A DNA stretch of 64,000 nucleotides from Pterois miles (lineage: Eukaryota > Chordata > Actinopteri > Perciformes > Scorpaenidae). The notes below the pieces were generated by a model. That model worked only from the letters and a program-made list of their open reading frames with translations, was not told where the DNA came from and did no database searches. Location of the stretch: positions 23,472,001 through 23,536,000 of the forward strand of contig CAMQGK010000634.1 of the NCBI GenBank assembly GCA_947000775.1. Reading direction: 5' to 3'. Position numbers and translations under genes: made by a program. This document shows positions 62,376 through 64,000 of this stretch, one piece after another. Within the stretch, counting starts at the first letter, position 1. Each line of letters starts with the position of its first letter.

Positions 62376-62886
62376 CTTTATCTTCAACTCAGCACATGTT
62401 TCTCCTCTCTCGTCCTGAGATGCCACTCACCTTTGACCTTTGGCTATACTGATGTCCTCCTATACACGGGGGGAAATTTGTCTCCTGGGCTTTCTACCAG
62501 AAAGGGTTCATTTTAACCCAGTCCTTCCTTCCTAAATCTAACCAAGTTGGTTTGTTGCCTAAACCTAAGGAGATTTCTGGCAGAAAGCCCTGAAGCCCTT
62601 CTCCTCCATGCAAACACTCGGTTGCTTATGTGGTAGAATGTAGATTAAGTTGCATTAAAGTGTCAGCCACCGTCATGCCCCGTTAGGTAAGACGCTATGG
62701 AAACGGCCATTTGTGGTCACTGGGAGTTAGTCATGCATCTGTGTTTAATTTGGTTTGTTGGCACGGTTAAGGACAGAAACATGCCTGGACATGACTACTG
62801 CATCCTTTGAGGTTTATCATTTTGGGGATGAGCCGTTACTTATTAGAGAAGAAAACAGACAGACTTTGTCTTTCTTATTTCCACAG

Positions 62887-62991
62887 ACTCCTGGTCTTTT
62901 CATCAGCCAGAAAGACAAAGAATGACCGAGACAAGTAGAAGTAAGACAAGTACAAGAGACCAGCTTCAGCGAGAGACTACACAACTTTTGG
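62887..62991 (+). other. Candidate unassigned exon
   Basis: 105 bp between a strong acceptor (TTCTTATTTCCACAG) and a strong donor (GTGAGTAG). One frame is open throughout, entering with two bases of a codon: SWSFHQPERQRMTETSRSK, then TSTRDQLQRETTQLLG. It holds an ATG at 62922 in AAGAATGA context. No family recognised. It could be the first coding or 5' UTR exon of a plus-strand gene to the right, or part of a transposon. Confidence 0.3.
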
Positions 62992-63039
62992 GTGAGTAGT
63001 CTTTGTAATTATGTATTTTCACAGTTTTACACATTGACA

Positions 63040-64000
63040 GTTTTACAACAAACTGCGACTTTCTTGACTTGCAAAATTATTTTAATGACAAACTCCATGT
63101 ATAATTCATGGCACCATTCATAACATACTATAATATGACTCTTAATGGCAAACTGTAATGACTTTTTGTATAACATACAATATTATGATACATTCTGTAC
63201 TTTGATTTTTTTGTAAAATAGCATCCTATACCAAATTTAAATGACATACTATTATTATTTTATTACTTTTATAACACACTATGACTTTTTTATGACATTT
63301 TTTGTAGCATACTATACTATAATTTTTTTTTAATGACGTACTATACCAGTGGGTCCCAACCTGGGGTCCGGGCCCCTCTTAGGGGAGCACCAAAGATCAC
63401 AGGGGAGGTGCCAGGATTTGTTTGCTCTCAAGTTGTAAAAATTAGAGTCACACATGTATAATAATATATGTATAATAACACTGGATAATTTATGCTAAAT
63501 TTTGTATATAAAACTATTTAAAAAGAGGCAGTTTTGCGATAGCAGGCCACATTGTGTTTGACCACAGTATTTGTGCTCAGTTGCAGACAAAGATTAGGCG
63601 ACACTACTGGATGTATTATTATTTGTAGATTAGATTCCAGTGTGGGCTGCGTAGGATACTTCCTGTAATATAATACTACTATACTACACTATACCTTTTT
63701 TACACTTTTTTTTGATATTTTATTACTTTTGAAAAACCTTTTTCGACATGCTATGCTATGACTTTAGCTTTTTTTCCGACATGTCCTTTTTACATCTTCA
63801 GCGCTACGCTATAGCTGTGTTTTCAATGTACAATACTATGATTATTTTATCACTTTGTTTGATATACTGTACTTTTTTTTTTAAACATACTATTCAGTGA
63901 GTTTCTACGACTCTTTTCGACATACTACACTATCACTTTCTAATGACGTTTTTTTTTTCAACATACTATACCAGGACTTTTTTGGACATACTTAACTATG
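63040..64000 (+). repeat. Degenerate tandem repeat (ACATACTATACTATGACTTT)
   Basis: Words CATACTATACTATGAC, TTTTTTGACATAC and their variants recur every roughly 35-45 bp to the end of the window, with an insertion at about 63350-63650. Diverged minisatellite; it continues off the edge. Confidence 0.75.
63350..63650 (+). mobile_element. hAT-like insertion inside the tandem array
   Basis: Begins CCAGTGGGTCCCAACCTGGG, the CAGTGGTTCCCAACC terminus of hAT elements, followed by GGGAGCACCAAAGATCAC. The array resumes after about 63650. The right terminus is not clear and no transposase frame is present. Confidence 0.5.

Overview
The window is nuclear DNA from a ray-finned (teleost) fish, probably percomorph-like. 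The evidence is spliced vertebrate genes with GT-AG introns, dense CA/TA microsatellites, V-core tRNA-derived SINEs, Tc1, hAT and L2 relics, and several repeat families I recognise as common in teleosts. It is not prokaryotic: most long open frames are microsatellite or repeat translations with no coding support.

Two protein-coding genes can be read. At the left edge, on the minus strand, are the first two coding exons of a TBX18-type T-box transcription factor (exon 1 at 1836-2070, exon 2 at 258-420). The rest of the gene lies beyond base 1. Its CpG-rich promoter is at about 2071-2620, followed by several kilobases of non-repetitive, possibly regulatory DNA up to about 6.1 kb. On the plus strand at 42314-56734 is a complete HUNK-type Ser/Thr kinase gene with 11 coding exons in continuous phase, giving 784 codons before the stop. 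Every exon junction was read by hand and the phases agree from start to stop.

The 36 kb between the genes, the larger kinase introns and the last 7 kb hold mostly interspersed repeats. These include V-core SINEs (about 9.7, 26.8, 40.6 and 41.4 kb), a second tRNA-derived SINE (6.2, 16.3 and 26.4 kb), a foldback family with a TTAAAGC-type end (10.1, 21.6, 26.2, 58.7 and 61.1 kb), a repeat with a CCCCCTGCTGG-type core (9.2, 28.9, 34.9 and 43.8 kb), a family with TTAATCAC-type ends (23.5 and 37.2 kb), a decayed Tc1 transposase end (16.8 kb), and L2-like LINE tails (29.7 and 61.9 kb). Several insertions are nested, with target-site duplications that can be read directly.

No new enzymatic or defence system is visible. 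The most unusual items are a perfect 94-bp palindrome at 6839-6932, a tRNA-Thr(AGT)-like sequence with a duplicated D-arm fused 3 nt from a SINE head at about 16.57 kb, a kinase glycine loop lacking its first glycine, a non-repeat element present twice (about 11.56 and 25.25 kb), and a well-delimited candidate exon at 62887-62991.
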